A stretch of 64,000 nucleotides of DNA from Shewanella donghaensis (GTDB lineage Bacteria; Pseudomonadota; Gammaproteobacteria; Enterobacterales; Shewanellaceae), in NCBI RefSeq assembly GCF_007567505.1, contig NZ_CP041783.1:4340001-4404000 (forward strand), given 5' to 3'. A program made the translations under genes and the position numbers. Below are positions 7,829 to 16,773 of this stretch, one piece after another; positions within the stretch are counted from its first letter, which is position 1; each line of letters opens with the position of its first letter. The notes beneath the pieces were generated by a model that worked only from the letters and a program-made list of their open reading frames with translations, had not been told where the DNA came from and made no database searches.

Positions 7829-8974
7829 ATGAAGCACCTTGTTCGTTCTTATGGCTTAGCTTTAAGCTGCGCTAGTTTGTCGTTAATGTTTAGTCCTCTT
7901 GTATACAGTGCCACCGTTATTGCCGAACCTTCTCCTCAGGAGCCTTCCTCACAGGAATCTTCTTCTCAACAGCTTACGCCTGAATTACTCGTCATGCCTC
8001 AAGATAGTCAATACGATTGGTTACAGCTTTCTTCGCTTGAATTGCTCAAAGGCGAAATTAAAAACCTTTATGACGATAAACTTGAATTTGAAAGTGATGA
8101 ACTGGATACGGTTTATATTGATTGGGAAGATGTTAAAGCGCTGCAAAGTGCGGGTATTGTCAGTATTGGATTTTTAGATTTATCGACCCAAAGTGGTAAA
8201 TTAGTCGTTCAAGATGGTAAAAGTTATTTAGATGGGCAAGAGTTTGATACATCACAAATTTTGACCATCATTGCAGGAACTCAATCTGAGTCTAATTATT
8301 GGTCCAGTAAAATTTCATTGGGTGCCAATTTACGTTCTGGTAATACCGATCAAATTGATTATAACGCCATAGCCAAAACGGTTAGACGAACCACTGAGTC
8401 ACGTTTTAATCTTGATTATATTGGTAATTATTCTAAGTCTGATAGTGAAGAGAAGATAAACAACAATCGTATCAATACTAACTTTGATTGGTTTTTATCA
8501 AAGCAGTTTTATTTACGACCGGTATTTGCCGAAATCTATACCGATAAATTTCTCAATATTGAGTATAAACTGACTGTCGGTTCGGGTTTGGGTTATAACA
8601 TTATTGATAACGCTAAAACAGAATGGAGTATCAGTGGTGGTCCCGCATATACCTATACAGAGTTTAATAATGTTGAAGCGGGTGAGGATACCAATAGTAG
8701 CTCAGCAACAGTGGTCATTGAAACGGTTTATGATACTGAGATAACCAGTGATATCGACTTTGTAACGTCCTATCGCGTGCAATATGGTGATGACCAATCG
8801 GGTGGGTATACTCACCATGCGTTAGCGACTGTCGAAATAGAATTAACTGATATGTTTGATTTAGATTTATCGTTTATTTGGGATCACACCAATAAGCCAC
8901 AAGCGGACTCTTCGGGTGATATACCTAAACAAGATGATTATCAATTTGTGGTTGGTTTCGGGATTGATATTTAA
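7829..8974 (+). CDS. DUF481 family (YdiY-like) outer-membrane protein
   Basis: The 381-residue protein has a signal peptide (residues 1-28, ending VYSA), then a Ser/Gln/Pro-rich linker (about 30-55). A small N-terminal domain follows (about 60-150, with KLEFESDELDTVYIDWEDV). The C-terminal part, from about residue 160, is a DUF481 beta-barrel-like domain, opening with SLGANLRSGNTDQIDY and ending in alternating strands. The family is often called salt-induced outer-membrane protein; the function is not established. The start follows CAGGGAG. A long stem terminator follows at 9033. Confidence 0.85.
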   Translation: MKHLVRSYGLALSCASLSLMFSPLVYSATVIAEPSPQEPSSQESSSQQLTPELLVMPQDSQYDWLQLSSLELLKGEIKNLYDDKLEFESDELDTVYIDWEDVKALQSAGIVSIGFLDLSTQSGKLVVQDGKSYLDGQEFDTSQILTIIAGTQSESNYWSSKISLGANLRSGNTDQIDYNAIAKTVRRTTESRFNLDYIGNYSKSDSEEKINNNRINTNFDWFLSKQFYLRPVFAEIYTDKFLNIEYKLTVGSGLGYNIIDNAKTEWSISGGPAYTYTEFNNVEAGEDTNSSSATVVIETVYDTEITSDIDFVTSYRVQYGDDQSGGYTHHALATVEIELTDMFDLDLSFIWDHTNKPQADSSGDIPKQDDYQFVVGFGIDI

Positions 8975-9032
8975 TTTATCGGCTAAGTTTACAAACCGAG
9001 TTTAAAGCTCAACTTCAACACTATGAATTTTG

Positions 9033-9087
9033 AAGCCATTGATAACTGCACTGATAGCCAATATCTGTTGTTATCGATGGCTTTTTT
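9033..9087 (+). terminator. Terminator after the DUF481 gene
   Basis: AAGCCATTGATAAC pairs with GTTATCGATGGCTT (one wobble) across a 22-base loop and is followed by a T run. Confidence 0.8.
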
Positions 9088-9094
9088 ATGGGTG

Positions 9095-9126
9095 GTTTTC
9101 TATTGGTATAGTTTTCTATTGGTATA
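9095..9126. repeat. Tandem duplication of a 16-bp unit
   Basis: GTTTTCTATTGGTATA occurs twice head to tail with no mismatch, between convergent genes. No function is apparent. Confidence 0.9.
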
Positions 9127-9147
9127 GTTTGCTAAGAATTACTTCGC

Positions 9148-9825
9148 TCACTTTCTTTTATCAATCAGATTTACCACAAGTTGAGTTATCAGTATTCCGA
9201 GTATTGCTCCCGCAAGTAAATCCCCTAAGTAATGATAGTTCTGAGCAAGTTGCCCTATGATTACACCGACCATCAAGCTTATCCAAAGCCAATATAGTTT
9301 TGGCATAAAGTGCCAAAACAGGCTGGCTAATGCGAAAGTAAATAAGGCATGGCCTGATGGAAAAGAGTGATAACTGACTGACATTGAAAATGGGTAGAAT
9401 GCTTCAACACCATGCTCAATCCAAGAAGGATTATTGTTGGTCCAGGTTTCGGGCCAAGTACGTCCAAAGATGACTTTTGCACTGACTCTGATGACGGAGG
9501 CTGCAATGACGACATAGATAATCGGCTTAATGAGTTGCTTTACATTTACTCTGTATTGATTGAATAAACCTGAAAGGATAATGACCCCGGCTAGCACTTC
9601 AAGTGCCAATGGAATTTTTGATAACAACAAATAACAGGTGTTCAATATAGGAGAATGAGGCTTGAGTTGATGAAGGTATTCAGCCAAAGCGCGATCGATG
9701 AACAACACACTAACAAGCATGAATATGATAGCAATAGAGTAGTAGCTATAAACGCGATGACTAAAAGCAATGCTGCTGGTTGTGGGGGGAATTAATTGTT
9801 GTAGCGTCATCTTGAATAGGGTCAT
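9148..9825 (-). CDS. PAP2 family membrane phosphatase
   Basis: This 225-residue protein has about six membrane helices and the acid phosphatase motifs of lipid phosphatases: KVIFGRTWP (first motif), SFPSGH (second motif, catalytic His) and NYHYLGD (third motif, His and Asp). Such enzymes remove phosphate from undecaprenyl pyrophosphate, phosphatidate or lipid A in the inner membrane; the substrate here is unknown. The Arg usually found before the third-motif His (SR-x5-H) is Gln in this protein. It is the last gene of a minus-strand operon after the VanZ-like and PanE-like genes, 44 bases from the latter. Confidence 0.85.
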   Translation of the reverse strand: MTLFKMTLQQLIPPTTSSIAFSHRVYSYYSIAIIFMLVSVLFIDRALAEYLHQLKPHSPILNTCYLLLSKIPLALEVLAGVIILSGLFNQYRVNVKQLIKPIIYVVIAASVIRVSAKVIFGRTWPETWTNNNPSWIEHGVEAFYPFSMSVSYHSFPSGHALFTFALASLFWHFMPKLYWLWISLMVGVIIGQLAQNYHYLGDLLAGAILGILITQLVVNLIDKRK

Positions 9826-9869
9826 TTTTGCTTATAGATAGTATTAAAACCAATGTTTCATTCAGCAGA

Positions 9870-10904
9870 TTAACCCTGCAAGGCTTCAAGTGCGTTAATG
9901 TTACAGAGCATATGCTCATTGACTGGAACAGCAAGCTGATGGCACTTGGCTCGTGCCACAACATAACCATTTATCTGCTTTATTTCTGTTTTTCTGCCCA
10001 ATTGAATATCTTGTTTCATCGATGATGAGTTTGCTGCAGTCTGATGAATAACGTCTGCTATAACTGAGAGTGAATCGGCTAAATCAAGGTTAACGCCATC
10101 AGCTTTAGCGACAGTAATACACTCTTGTGCTATTGCGTGTATTTGTTGTTGATAGATCTGTTGAGCTAATTCACCATTTGGGCACTGATTGATTGCCGTT
10201 AGCGGGTTAATAGCGCAGTTAACGATAAGCTTTTGCCACAGCGCCGTTAAAATATCATCTTTAATACTGATGTCTGGAATCGATGACATTAATTGACTCA
10301 TTACCGCTACTGGCATTGCAGAGCCAGTTAAGTGACCTATAACACTCTTACCTTTACCTGTATGTCTAATGTGTCGCTGTGACAGCTTTAAAGACGCTTG
10401 TGATGTTGTGCCTAATGATATCCCAAGGTTGAGTTTATCATATGGTTTTAGCATGGCTTGAGCCTCTAAATGAGGCCCCATGCCGTTATGTATCAGTAAT
10501 ATATGACAAGCTTTAGGAATGATAGGCAACAGAGAACTTAACGCATCCGCTATTTGATAAGACTTCACGCAAATAATCACCAATTCGATATTGGCTAAAT
10601 CCGCTTGCTCTAGCTGTTCAATATTGGCTTCAAGGCAAGCTTGCTGTTTTATTTCACCTGAAAGGGTTTCTACTGTTATATAACGATTAGATTCAATGGT
10701 GTTTCTTGTCAGTAATAGCGGCGCTCTGAATTTGGCTAATTGGGTATAAATAAGTAGCCCGATGGCGCCAGCACCTAGTATGGCGATATTTGCTTGATGG
10801 TGTTTAATCTCTGTTTGCGTCTTTTTAATTTGTGCCTTGTCAGATACGGTTCTCCCATTTTGTAGGGATTTAACATGGGCTAGGCTATCAAATGAACTTG
10901 GCAT
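9870..10904 (-). CDS. Ketopantoate reductase family protein (PanE-like)
   Basis: PanE-type enzymes reduce 2-dehydropantoate with NADPH in pantothenate synthesis. The dinucleotide motif ILGAGAIG sits at about residues 43-50, and the catalytic-domain signature LWQKLIVNCAINPLTAI at about 225-241. At 344 residues it is longer than the usual 300, because about 40 residues rich in Lys and Gln precede the Rossmann fold. A later start is possible but no good internal ATG is seen, so the extension may be real. The start lies one base after the stop of the VanZ-like gene. Whether it is the physiological PanE or a paralogue cannot be told here. Confidence 0.85.
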   Translation of the reverse strand: MPSSFDSLAHVKSLQNGRTVSDKAQIKKTQTEIKHHQANIAILGAGAIGLLIYTQLAKFRAPLLLTRNTIESNRYITVETLSGEIKQQACLEANIEQLEQADLANIELVIICVKSYQIADALSSLLPIIPKACHILLIHNGMGPHLEAQAMLKPYDKLNLGISLGTTSQASLKLSQRHIRHTGKGKSVIGHLTGSAMPVAVMSQLMSSIPDISIKDDILTALWQKLIVNCAINPLTAINQCPNGELAQQIYQQQIHAIAQECITVAKADGVNLDLADSLSVIADVIHQTAANSSSMKQDIQLGRKTEIKQINGYVVARAKCHQLAVPVNEHMLCNINALEALQG

Positions 10905-10905
10905 G

Positions 10906-11304
10906 TTAGCGCTTCTTTTTAGTCACATTTGAGCCAAATGAAGGCGATGCTTTAGAGAATAATCTAGCAGCTTGATACTTTTTGAATACAAATAAGAATA
11001 GATAAAAAAGCACGATGCCAAGAATATCGGCGACCACATCAGCAACCGATGCACTTCGATAAGGAATTTGAGATTGGATTAGTTCTATCAATATGGCATA
11101 AGCGGTTAATACCGAACACATCCAATACCACTTTGGCTTAAACGCAAAGTAAGCTAAAAATGCTAAGCCAAGAAAACTAACCGTATGGCCGACTTTATCC
11201 ATATTTGAGAACGTGATTGGGTAGTTGGGCTTGGAGAAAACTAAATAACTGACAACCAAAACAGCTAAAGCAAATGCGCCGGTAAAAAATAATTTCAATT
11301 TCAT
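10906..11304 (-). CDS. VanZ-like family membrane protein
   Basis: This protein of about 132 residues has four membrane segments and VanZ-like landmarks: MDKVGHTVSFLGLAFL, ELIQSQIPYRSASVADVVADILG and a hydrophobic C-terminal helix followed by a basic tail. The function of this small VanZ-like group is unknown. I chose the ATG at 11304 because it begins a standard N-terminal membrane segment. In-frame upstream starts at 11349 and 11376 would add a cysteine- and histidine-bearing stretch that does not look like family sequence, although 11376 has a GGA upstream. It is the first gene of the operon with the PanE-like and PAP2 genes, divergent from yajQ. Confidence 0.75.
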   Translation of the reverse strand: MKLKLFFTGAFALAVLVVSYLVFSKPNYPITFSNMDKVGHTVSFLGLAFLAYFAFKPKWYWMCSVLTAYAILIELIQSQIPYRSASVADVVADILGIVLFYLFLFVFKKYQAARLFSKASPSFGSNVTKKKR

Positions 11305-11472
11305 GCTGTGGTTATCTAGCCCGTTACAATCGTGTTTGCGTGGGGTCATGATAAAAAATGCAGCGACTAATGTCATTAAATTCCATCTAATTATTGTTTT
11401 CTCTTTTGTGGAGGGTTTGACTATTGCGATAGAGTGTTAAAATAAACCTAAATAATCTATTGGAGAATGACT

Positions 11473-11958
11473 ATGCCGTCTATGGATGTCGTATCAGAAG
11501 TTGATGAAGTTGAATTACGCAATGCCGTTGATAACTCACGCCGTGAACTTGCAGGACGTTTTGACTTTCGTGGTAAAGAAGCTGATTTTGAATACAAAGA
11601 TCATGTCGTAACATTAAAAGCAGAAGATGATTTCCAGTGCCAGCAGCTTGTTGATATTTTACGTATTCAGCTCAGTAAACGTAATGTAGACCCATCAGCG
11701 ATGGATGTAGACGACAAGAGTGTACATAGCGGTAAAACATTCAGCCTTAGAGTAAAATTTAAAGAAGGCATTGAAACATTAATCGCCAAGAAGTTAGTTA
11801 AGGCGATTAAAGATAGCAAGATTAAAGTGCAATCATCTATCCAAGGTGACTCAGTTCGAGTGACTGGTAAAAAGCGTGATGACTTACAAGCTGTTATGCG
11901 TTTAGCGAAAGAAGCTGACTTAGGCCAGCCGTTTCAATTTAATAACTTTAGAGACTAG
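11473..11958 (+). CDS. yajQ: YajQ family nucleotide-binding protein
   Basis: YajQ proteins are small soluble nucleotide-binding proteins; homologues bind cyclic di-GMP or RNA. The 161 residues match the family from MPSMDVVSEVD to the C-terminal DLGQPFQFNNFRD. They include RFDFRGKEADFE, the segment VHSGKTFSLRVKFKEGIE, and QGDSVRVTGKKRDDLQAVM. The ATG at 11473 is preferred to the one at 11467 because GGAGA lies six bases upstream of it. The stop codon falls inside the first unit of a 13-bp triplication. A perfect terminator stem follows. Confidence 0.95.
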   Translation: MPSMDVVSEVDEVELRNAVDNSRRELAGRFDFRGKEADFEYKDHVVTLKAEDDFQCQQLVDILRIQLSKRNVDPSAMDVDDKSVHSGKTFSLRVKFKEGIETLIAKKLVKAIKDSKIKVQSSIQGDSVRVTGKKRDDLQAVMRLAKEADLGQPFQFNNFRD

Positions 11959-11985
11959 TTTTAGAGACTAGTTTTAGAGACTAGC
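11947..11985. repeat. 13-bp unit repeated three times at the yajQ stop codon
   Basis: TTTAGAGACTAGT is repeated three times (the third copy ends in C). The first copy contains the last codons and the TAG stop of yajQ, so the extra copies lie outside the reading frame. It looks like a recent slippage event. Confidence 0.92.
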
Positions 11986-12012
11986 TTCAGGAACTAAGTT
12001 TTGTTTAGTTTG

Positions 12013-12046
12013 AATGCTGTAACAAAGCCTTGTTACAGCATTTTTA
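12013..12046. terminator. Bidirectional terminator between yajQ and ampG
   Basis: AATGCTGTAACA / TGTTACAGCATT is a perfect 12-bp stem followed by TTTTTA on the plus strand. It sits between convergent yajQ and ampG. Confidence 0.9.
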
Positions 12047-12082
12047 TATCCTGTTACCCACATCACTATCTAACCGAATCGT

Positions 12083-13489
12083 TCACTTATTGCCATCGGG
12101 TTCTGCTGATAGTTCGGTATCAACTTGAGCATCATCAGGCGGTGTTAGGCGTTGTAGCATGCTAATTAATATCAATACTGGGAAACCGATTAAGCTGGCT
12201 GCGATAAAGAAATTTACGTAACCATAGGCATCAACATATACCCCTGAAAATCCAGCGATAAACTTAGGGAACAGTAGCATGATAGAGGACAATAACGCAT
12301 ATTGAGTCGCACTATAACCACTGCTTGTGAGGCTGGATAAGTAGGCGATGAATGCTGCAGTAGCAATACCAGCACTAAAGTTATCGACTGATATCGCGAA
12401 GGTTAAGAATGGCATGTTATAGCCAATATAGGCTTGCCAAGCGAACAACAAGTTAGTGATAGCAACTAACAACGCGCCTAGGAAGAGTATTTTCATTGTG
12501 CCATAACGGACTATTAATAATCCGCCAAAAGCGGCACCGACTAAAGTCATTATCAGGCCATAGACTTTACTCACAAAGGCAATTTCTTCTTTGCTGAACC
12601 CCATATCCACATAAAACACATTAGCCATAATTCCCATGACAATATCGGATATTCGATAGCAGGAAATTAATAACAAAATCAGAATAGCGCTTTTACCATA
12701 ACGTTTAAAAAAGTCGATGAAAGGTAACACGCTAGCACTATATAACCAGGCTAAAGGGGCTGCAATTTGAGCTGGGTATTTTTCCGAAAACTGTTGTTTG
12801 AGTGCTAATTCTTGTTCTTCTGCTTGCTTAGTGTCGACTTCAGGTTCTTTGCTGAAAAGGGTGGTTAATATGCCGACTGACATCAGCAGTGCCATAGCAA
12901 AATAAGCAGTTTGCCATGATTCAAGGTTGTAGCCATCATTGCCTGGATCAACCCAAGCTGCAATGGTTAACGCGCCCGCGGTAGCGACAATCATCGCACT
13001 TCGATAACCCACTTGATACGCAGCAGCGAGTGCAGCTTGCATTTTCTCAGGAGCAGATTCAATTCGAAAAGCATCAATCACAATATCTTGAGTGGCTGAA
13101 GCTAAAGCCAACAAAAAAGCACAAATGGCGAGGCGCTCTAAATCCACCAAAGGATCACTGAAAGACATCCCCATAATGGCACCAACTAAGCACAATTGAG
13201 CAAACAGCATCCAGCCCCTTCGCCGGCCAAACAAACGGGTAAATATTGGCAGTGACATGCGGTCTACTAAAGGTGACCAAGCCCACTTAAAAGCATAGGT
13301 CAGCGCAATCCAGCTAAAATAGCCAATAGCGGCACGATCAACACCGGCTTCCCTTAACCAAAAGCTTAAGGTTGAAAAAACCAACATTAATGGTAAACCA
13401 GCCGAGAACCCAAGTAACAATAAGATAAAAACACGTTTATGGTAATAAACGGACAACGCTTCACGGGTTCGGCTTAACAGTTCTGACAT
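12083..13489 (-). CDS. ampG: AmpG-type muropeptide MFS permease
   Basis: AmpG imports GlcNAc-anhydro-MurNAc peptides from the periplasm for cell wall recycling and beta-lactamase signalling. This protein of 468 residues has 12-14 hydrophobic segments. It opens with the family-like LLLLGFSAGLPLMLVFSTLSFWLREAG and carries WSPLVDRMSLP and the loop motif FGRRRGWM, then ASATQDIVIDAFRIE. The Shewanella arrangement with the cyclophilin and YajG genes upstream on the same strand parallels the yajG-ampG pairing of enterobacteria. The C-terminal tail is acidic. Whether it induces any beta-lactamase is not visible here. Confidence 0.92.
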   Translation of the reverse strand: MSELLSRTREALSVYYHKRVFILLLLGFSAGLPLMLVFSTLSFWLREAGVDRAAIGYFSWIALTYAFKWAWSPLVDRMSLPIFTRLFGRRRGWMLFAQLCLVGAIMGMSFSDPLVDLERLAICAFLLALASATQDIVIDAFRIESAPEKMQAALAAAYQVGYRSAMIVATAGALTIAAWVDPGNDGYNLESWQTAYFAMALLMSVGILTTLFSKEPEVDTKQAEEQELALKQQFSEKYPAQIAAPLAWLYSASVLPFIDFFKRYGKSAILILLLISCYRISDIVMGIMANVFYVDMGFSKEEIAFVSKVYGLIMTLVGAAFGGLLIVRYGTMKILFLGALLVAITNLLFAWQAYIGYNMPFLTFAISVDNFSAGIATAAFIAYLSSLTSSGYSATQYALLSSIMLLFPKFIAGFSGVYVDAYGYVNFFIAASLIGFPVLILISMLQRLTPPDDAQVDTELSAEPDGNK

Positions 13490-13607
13490 AAGGCAACAGA
13501 GTAAAGGAGAATGGCTCTAGCTTAAGGGGCGCAGCTAAATGGTTCAAGCCATTCCTGTGGCTAATTTTAAGGTATAGCAGATGAATTGAAGTTGGAGTAA
13601 TGAATCG

Positions 13608-13958
13608 TTAAGTTGTTGGTCTTACTCCGATACATCCATCAGGGATTTTGCCACCAATATTGATGTAATCGCAGCAGTCGTGAACTTGTTGGCGCAAGTA
13701 TTGATTACCGCGAATGACCATATCTGGCCATTGATCAAAACAATGGAGTAAATGCCAGAATACTTTCTCGGTATCAGTTGGGGTCGCAGCTTCTGGTGTT
13801 TGATCTAAACTGATGGCTTGCCATTCTTCTAATACATCCCACATGTATAACTTGATCTCATTGTGCTCTAACTGGTTATCCAGAAAGGCTTTGCCAAAGT
13901 ATGCCAATTGCGGGGCTTTTGTTTCGATGAAGTCATTTGGCGTCATTTTAGGTGGCAT
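13608..13958 (-). CDS. Hypothetical protein (116 residues)
   Basis: I do not recognise a named family. The protein is small, acidic and probably cytoplasmic, with helical segments rich in Trp, Leu and Asp (YMWDVLEEWQ, VFWHLLHCFDQWP). It ends with a conserved-looking C terminus containing a CC pair and GGKIPDGCIGVRP. I chose the ATG at 13958 because AAAGGATG lies just upstream; the frame is open a further 14 codons. It lies between ampG and the cyclophilin gene on the same strand with gaps of more than 100 bases, so it may be transcribed alone. Confidence 0.7.
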   Translation of the reverse strand: MPPKMTPNDFIETKAPQLAYFGKAFLDNQLEHNEIKLYMWDVLEEWQAISLDQTPEAATPTDTEKVFWHLLHCFDQWPDMVIRGNQYLRQQVHDCCDYINIGGKIPDGCIGVRPTT

Positions 13959-14278
13959 AAAAACATCCTTTAAATATTCCAATAAATGATTAAAAAGCAA
14001 TTGTGAACGAATGACTATAAGTATAGTTGGCTTTTTTGAATATTTACTCCAATTTACAGTGTAAATGAAAGTTCAGAGTTTTTGACTGGATATTTTATGA
14101 TGGGTGTAATAAATAACTATAAAAAAGCGAAGTTAAATCAATGTTTAACTCCGCAAAATTTTTATGAGAATGATATTTCTGTCTATGCTAAAAACTGAAT
14201 TTTATAACCTTAACAATAGTAATGCTTTTATTTAGAGATTGTCATTATTTGGCTGCAGGTATCATCTAGGTTCTGTCT

Positions 14279-14863
14279 TTATCTCGCTAGCAGTGTGGCT
14301 TTGTTCAGCATGACTTCTTTAATGGGTACATCTGGCCAGTTAAGTTGGGCATTATGAGCTGTTGGGGTATAAGACATAGCTTCAAGCACTGCCATACCTT
14401 CAACGACTTCGCCAAATACAGCATAACCCCAGCGGCGTTTAGAAGGGTTGAGGTTTTTATTGTCGCCCACATTAAAGTAAAACTGTCGTGTTGCTGAATG
14501 GGGATCATTATCGCGAGCCATCGCAATCGTTCCCATGCTGTTGGATAAGCCATTACCTGATTCGTTAACAATAGGGTCCATTGACTCTAGCTCTTCAAGC
14601 TTAGAGGTTAATCCACCGCCTTGAACCACAAAGTCAGCAATGACACGATGAAAAATCGTATTGTCATACTCGCCTTTAACGACGTAAGTTAAAAAATTAT
14701 CTACAGTTAACGGCGCTCGAGTTCTATCAAGTTCAACAATGACTTTTCCCATAGTGGTATCAAACTCAACCTTTGGGTATAGCGTATCGGGTTGAATATC
14801 AATGGCTGCTTGGGTAGCCATGGTTGTTAATGCAAGTACGCTAGCTAAAATCCACTTATGCAT
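14279..14863 (-). CDS. Periplasmic cyclophilin-type peptidyl-prolyl isomerase
   Basis: This enzyme catalyses cis-trans isomerisation of prolyl peptide bonds during folding of exported proteins. The 194 residues start with a signal peptide (about 1-19, TQA-A). The cyclophilin core follows, with FDTTMGKVIVEL, the catalytic segment FHRVIADFVVQGGG (Arg and Phe of the active site), GTIAMARDNDPHSATRQFYFNV and WGYAVFGEVVEGM. It resembles PpiA/RotA. It lies 14 bases after the YajG lipoprotein gene and is almost certainly cotranscribed with it. Confidence 0.93.
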   Translation of the reverse strand: MHKWILASVLALTTMATQAAIDIQPDTLYPKVEFDTTMGKVIVELDRTRAPLTVDNFLTYVVKGEYDNTIFHRVIADFVVQGGGLTSKLEELESMDPIVNESGNGLSNSMGTIAMARDNDPHSATRQFYFNVGDNKNLNPSKRRWGYAVFGEVVEGMAVLEAMSYTPTAHNAQLNWPDVPIKEVMLNKATLLAR

Positions 14864-14877
14864 GGCTTCATCCTTGT

Positions 14878-15444
14878 TTATTGTTGTAAAAATTGGTGCA
14901 GTTCAGTGTCGTTAATGATTTTGGTATTTAGCTCATCAATTAACTTATTCATGTCTAATTCTAGTGTGGCGTAATCAGGACTGAATGGCCCTGTTAATGT
15001 GCCTTTACCATTGTAGATTTTAGTGAATTCTTGACGCTCATTTTTAGCGATCACATTAATGGTTAATGCGGTTTTAGCTTCGAAGCCAAAAGTAGACTCT
15101 GTGACATCTGTTAGTAAGTAATCTAATTGAAACTGCACAGAGTTAGTTGCCGCGGGATTAACCTGGTAGCCAACTTTAGTCAGTGCTTGCTTAAAAACAC
15201 TATCCAGTTGTTGTCTTATAGGTTCACTGGGGCTGATTAATTCAGCGGCATCGTCACCTTTGTTGAAACGGACAATAAAGTTGGCTTTACGAACATCAAT
15301 GGTACTGACTGCAATAGAAGCATATTGATCAATTTGGTTAATTGATTGAGGTGCGCTGGGATTTAGTGCGATATGAGTTGGGGTATAACTTGCACATGCG
15401 GATAAAAATAATGAAGCACACAAGAATAATGGTAATGATTTCAT
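14878..15444 (-). CDS. yajG: YajG family lipoprotein
   Basis: This 188-residue lipoprotein has a clear lipobox, LSAC, with the lipidated Cys at residue 17. Ala and Ser follow the Cys, so it should go to the outer membrane. The mature part matches the YajG family (an ASIAVSTIDVRK strand, then QLDSVFKQALTKVGYQV). The role is unknown. It is the first gene of a minus-strand unit with the cyclophilin, near ampG, as in other gammaproteobacteria. Confidence 0.88.
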   Translation of the reverse strand: MKSLPLFLCASLFLSACASYTPTHIALNPSAPQSINQIDQYASIAVSTIDVRKANFIVRFNKGDDAAELISPSEPIRQQLDSVFKQALTKVGYQVNPAATNSVQFQLDYLLTDVTESTFGFEAKTALTINVIAKNERQEFTKIYNGKGTLTGPFSPDYATLELDMNKLIDELNTKIINDTELHQFLQQ

Positions 15445-15682
15445 GACTAAAAATAATAAAAAATGATGATGTCAGAATAACAGATTTTCATTGCTATGCC
15501 AGTCTATTCAATATGCTGCAACGGTTTAATTTAGCGATAGGTAATCAAGTCTTCATTGAGATGTTCACTGAACAATTCATTGATGGCGCCTGCCACAGCC
15601 AAGCTTAATAACTAACCGTTGACATTGTTTAAGAAAATATAGAAGTTAGAGGTAAATAATAATTAAAAAAGTTGGACGCTTA

Positions 15683-16708
15683 ATGCCATTAACTCACTTG
15701 CAGTTAGCCCCTGAACAATTAATGAATAGTGAAGGTCAGCCTATTTATGGCCATTTTGATGGTGCTGTCGCCGATCTTGGTGTTAAACAATTTAACTATT
15801 TTAATGAAATGGATAAGCCAAATTCATCACTGGCCAAGTATTTTCACTTCAAGCAGTTTCAGTTTATTAATATCACTACGCCTCGTTACATTATCGGTGT
15901 CGCTATTGCGGATATCCGTTATGTGGGCAGCAGTTTTTGTTATTTGTACGATATTGCTAATAATCGCCTCACTGAAACCCAAGCTTTAAAACCCTTCTCT
16001 ATGGGGATGTCTATTACAGCTTCCCCAATGGCTGGAACATCCCGTATTAAGCACGGTAAAAGTGTGATTGAATTTTCCATTAAAGATGGACTTTGGGCAC
16101 TTAATATTGCCACCAAAGACATTCAAGCTGAGCTGACATTAACCCCGCCAGTGTTGAGCCTACCAATGAGTTTGTGCACGCCTACTGGTTATAGCGGCTG
16201 GACTTACACTCAAAAACATAATGGCTTAAAAGTGTTGGGCAGTTTAACCATCAAAAATGAACCTCAACCATTAAATTTCGCCTTGGGGGGATATGATTTC
16301 TCAGCAGGGTATATGCGCAGAGAAACTAGTTGGCGTTGGGCATCAATTAATACCCAAATAGAAAGTGGGATATTGGGGTTGAATTTAGCCGCAGGTGTTA
16401 ATGAAACTGGGACGACTGAAAACGTTTTATGGGTAAATGGTGAACGTCACTTCATGCCTGCTGTGCAGTTCTCATTTAATCGACATAGTCGTCATGATTA
16501 TTGGGATATCAACAGCGCTGATGACCAAATAGCGTTAACGTTTAAAGCACTCAATTGCCGCAGTGAGAAAAAGAACTTTGGATTTCTTAAAAGTAACTTT
16601 AGACAGAACATCGGATATTTCAGCGGAGAGTTAACAGATAATAATGGCCGCATTCATACGCTACAAAATCAATTAGGCTTGACTGAAGATCACTATGCTA
16701 AATGGTAA
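15683..16708 (+). CDS. DUF2804 domain-containing protein
   Basis: This 341-residue protein matches DUF2804 across its length: FHFKQFQFINI near the N terminus, then FALGGYDFSAGYMRRETSWRWASI and GVNETGTTENVLWVNG in the second half, with a mostly beta-strand character. The C-terminal part ends with GELTDNNGRIHTL. The family has no established function; the fold recalls lipocalin-like hydroxyneurosporene-type domains, which suggests lipid handling (inference). It has no signal peptide. The next gene, a sterol-desaturase-type hydroxylase, lies 65 bases downstream on the same strand, so a shared lipid-related role is plausible. Confidence 0.85.
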   Translation: MPLTHLQLAPEQLMNSEGQPIYGHFDGAVADLGVKQFNYFNEMDKPNSSLAKYFHFKQFQFINITTPRYIIGVAIADIRYVGSSFCYLYDIANNRLTETQALKPFSMGMSITASPMAGTSRIKHGKSVIEFSIKDGLWALNIATKDIQAELTLTPPVLSLPMSLCTPTGYSGWTYTQKHNGLKVLGSLTIKNEPQPLNFALGGYDFSAGYMRRETSWRWASINTQIESGILGLNLAAGVNETGTTENVLWVNGERHFMPAVQFSFNRHSRHDYWDINSADDQIALTFKALNCRSEKKNFGFLKSNFRQNIGYFSGELTDNNGRIHTLQNQLGLTEDHYAKW

Positions 16709-16773
16709 CCATGAGTAGTAATCACTAAGTAAACAACCTAGTCAAAAATTAATAATAAAAATAAAGGTTTTCA

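Noticed and set aside
8975..9147. Possible small gene between the DUF481 and PAP2 genes (plus-strand frame from 9030)
   Set aside because: The frame is made of the terminator stem, the 16-bp tandem repeat and antisense PAP2 sequence.
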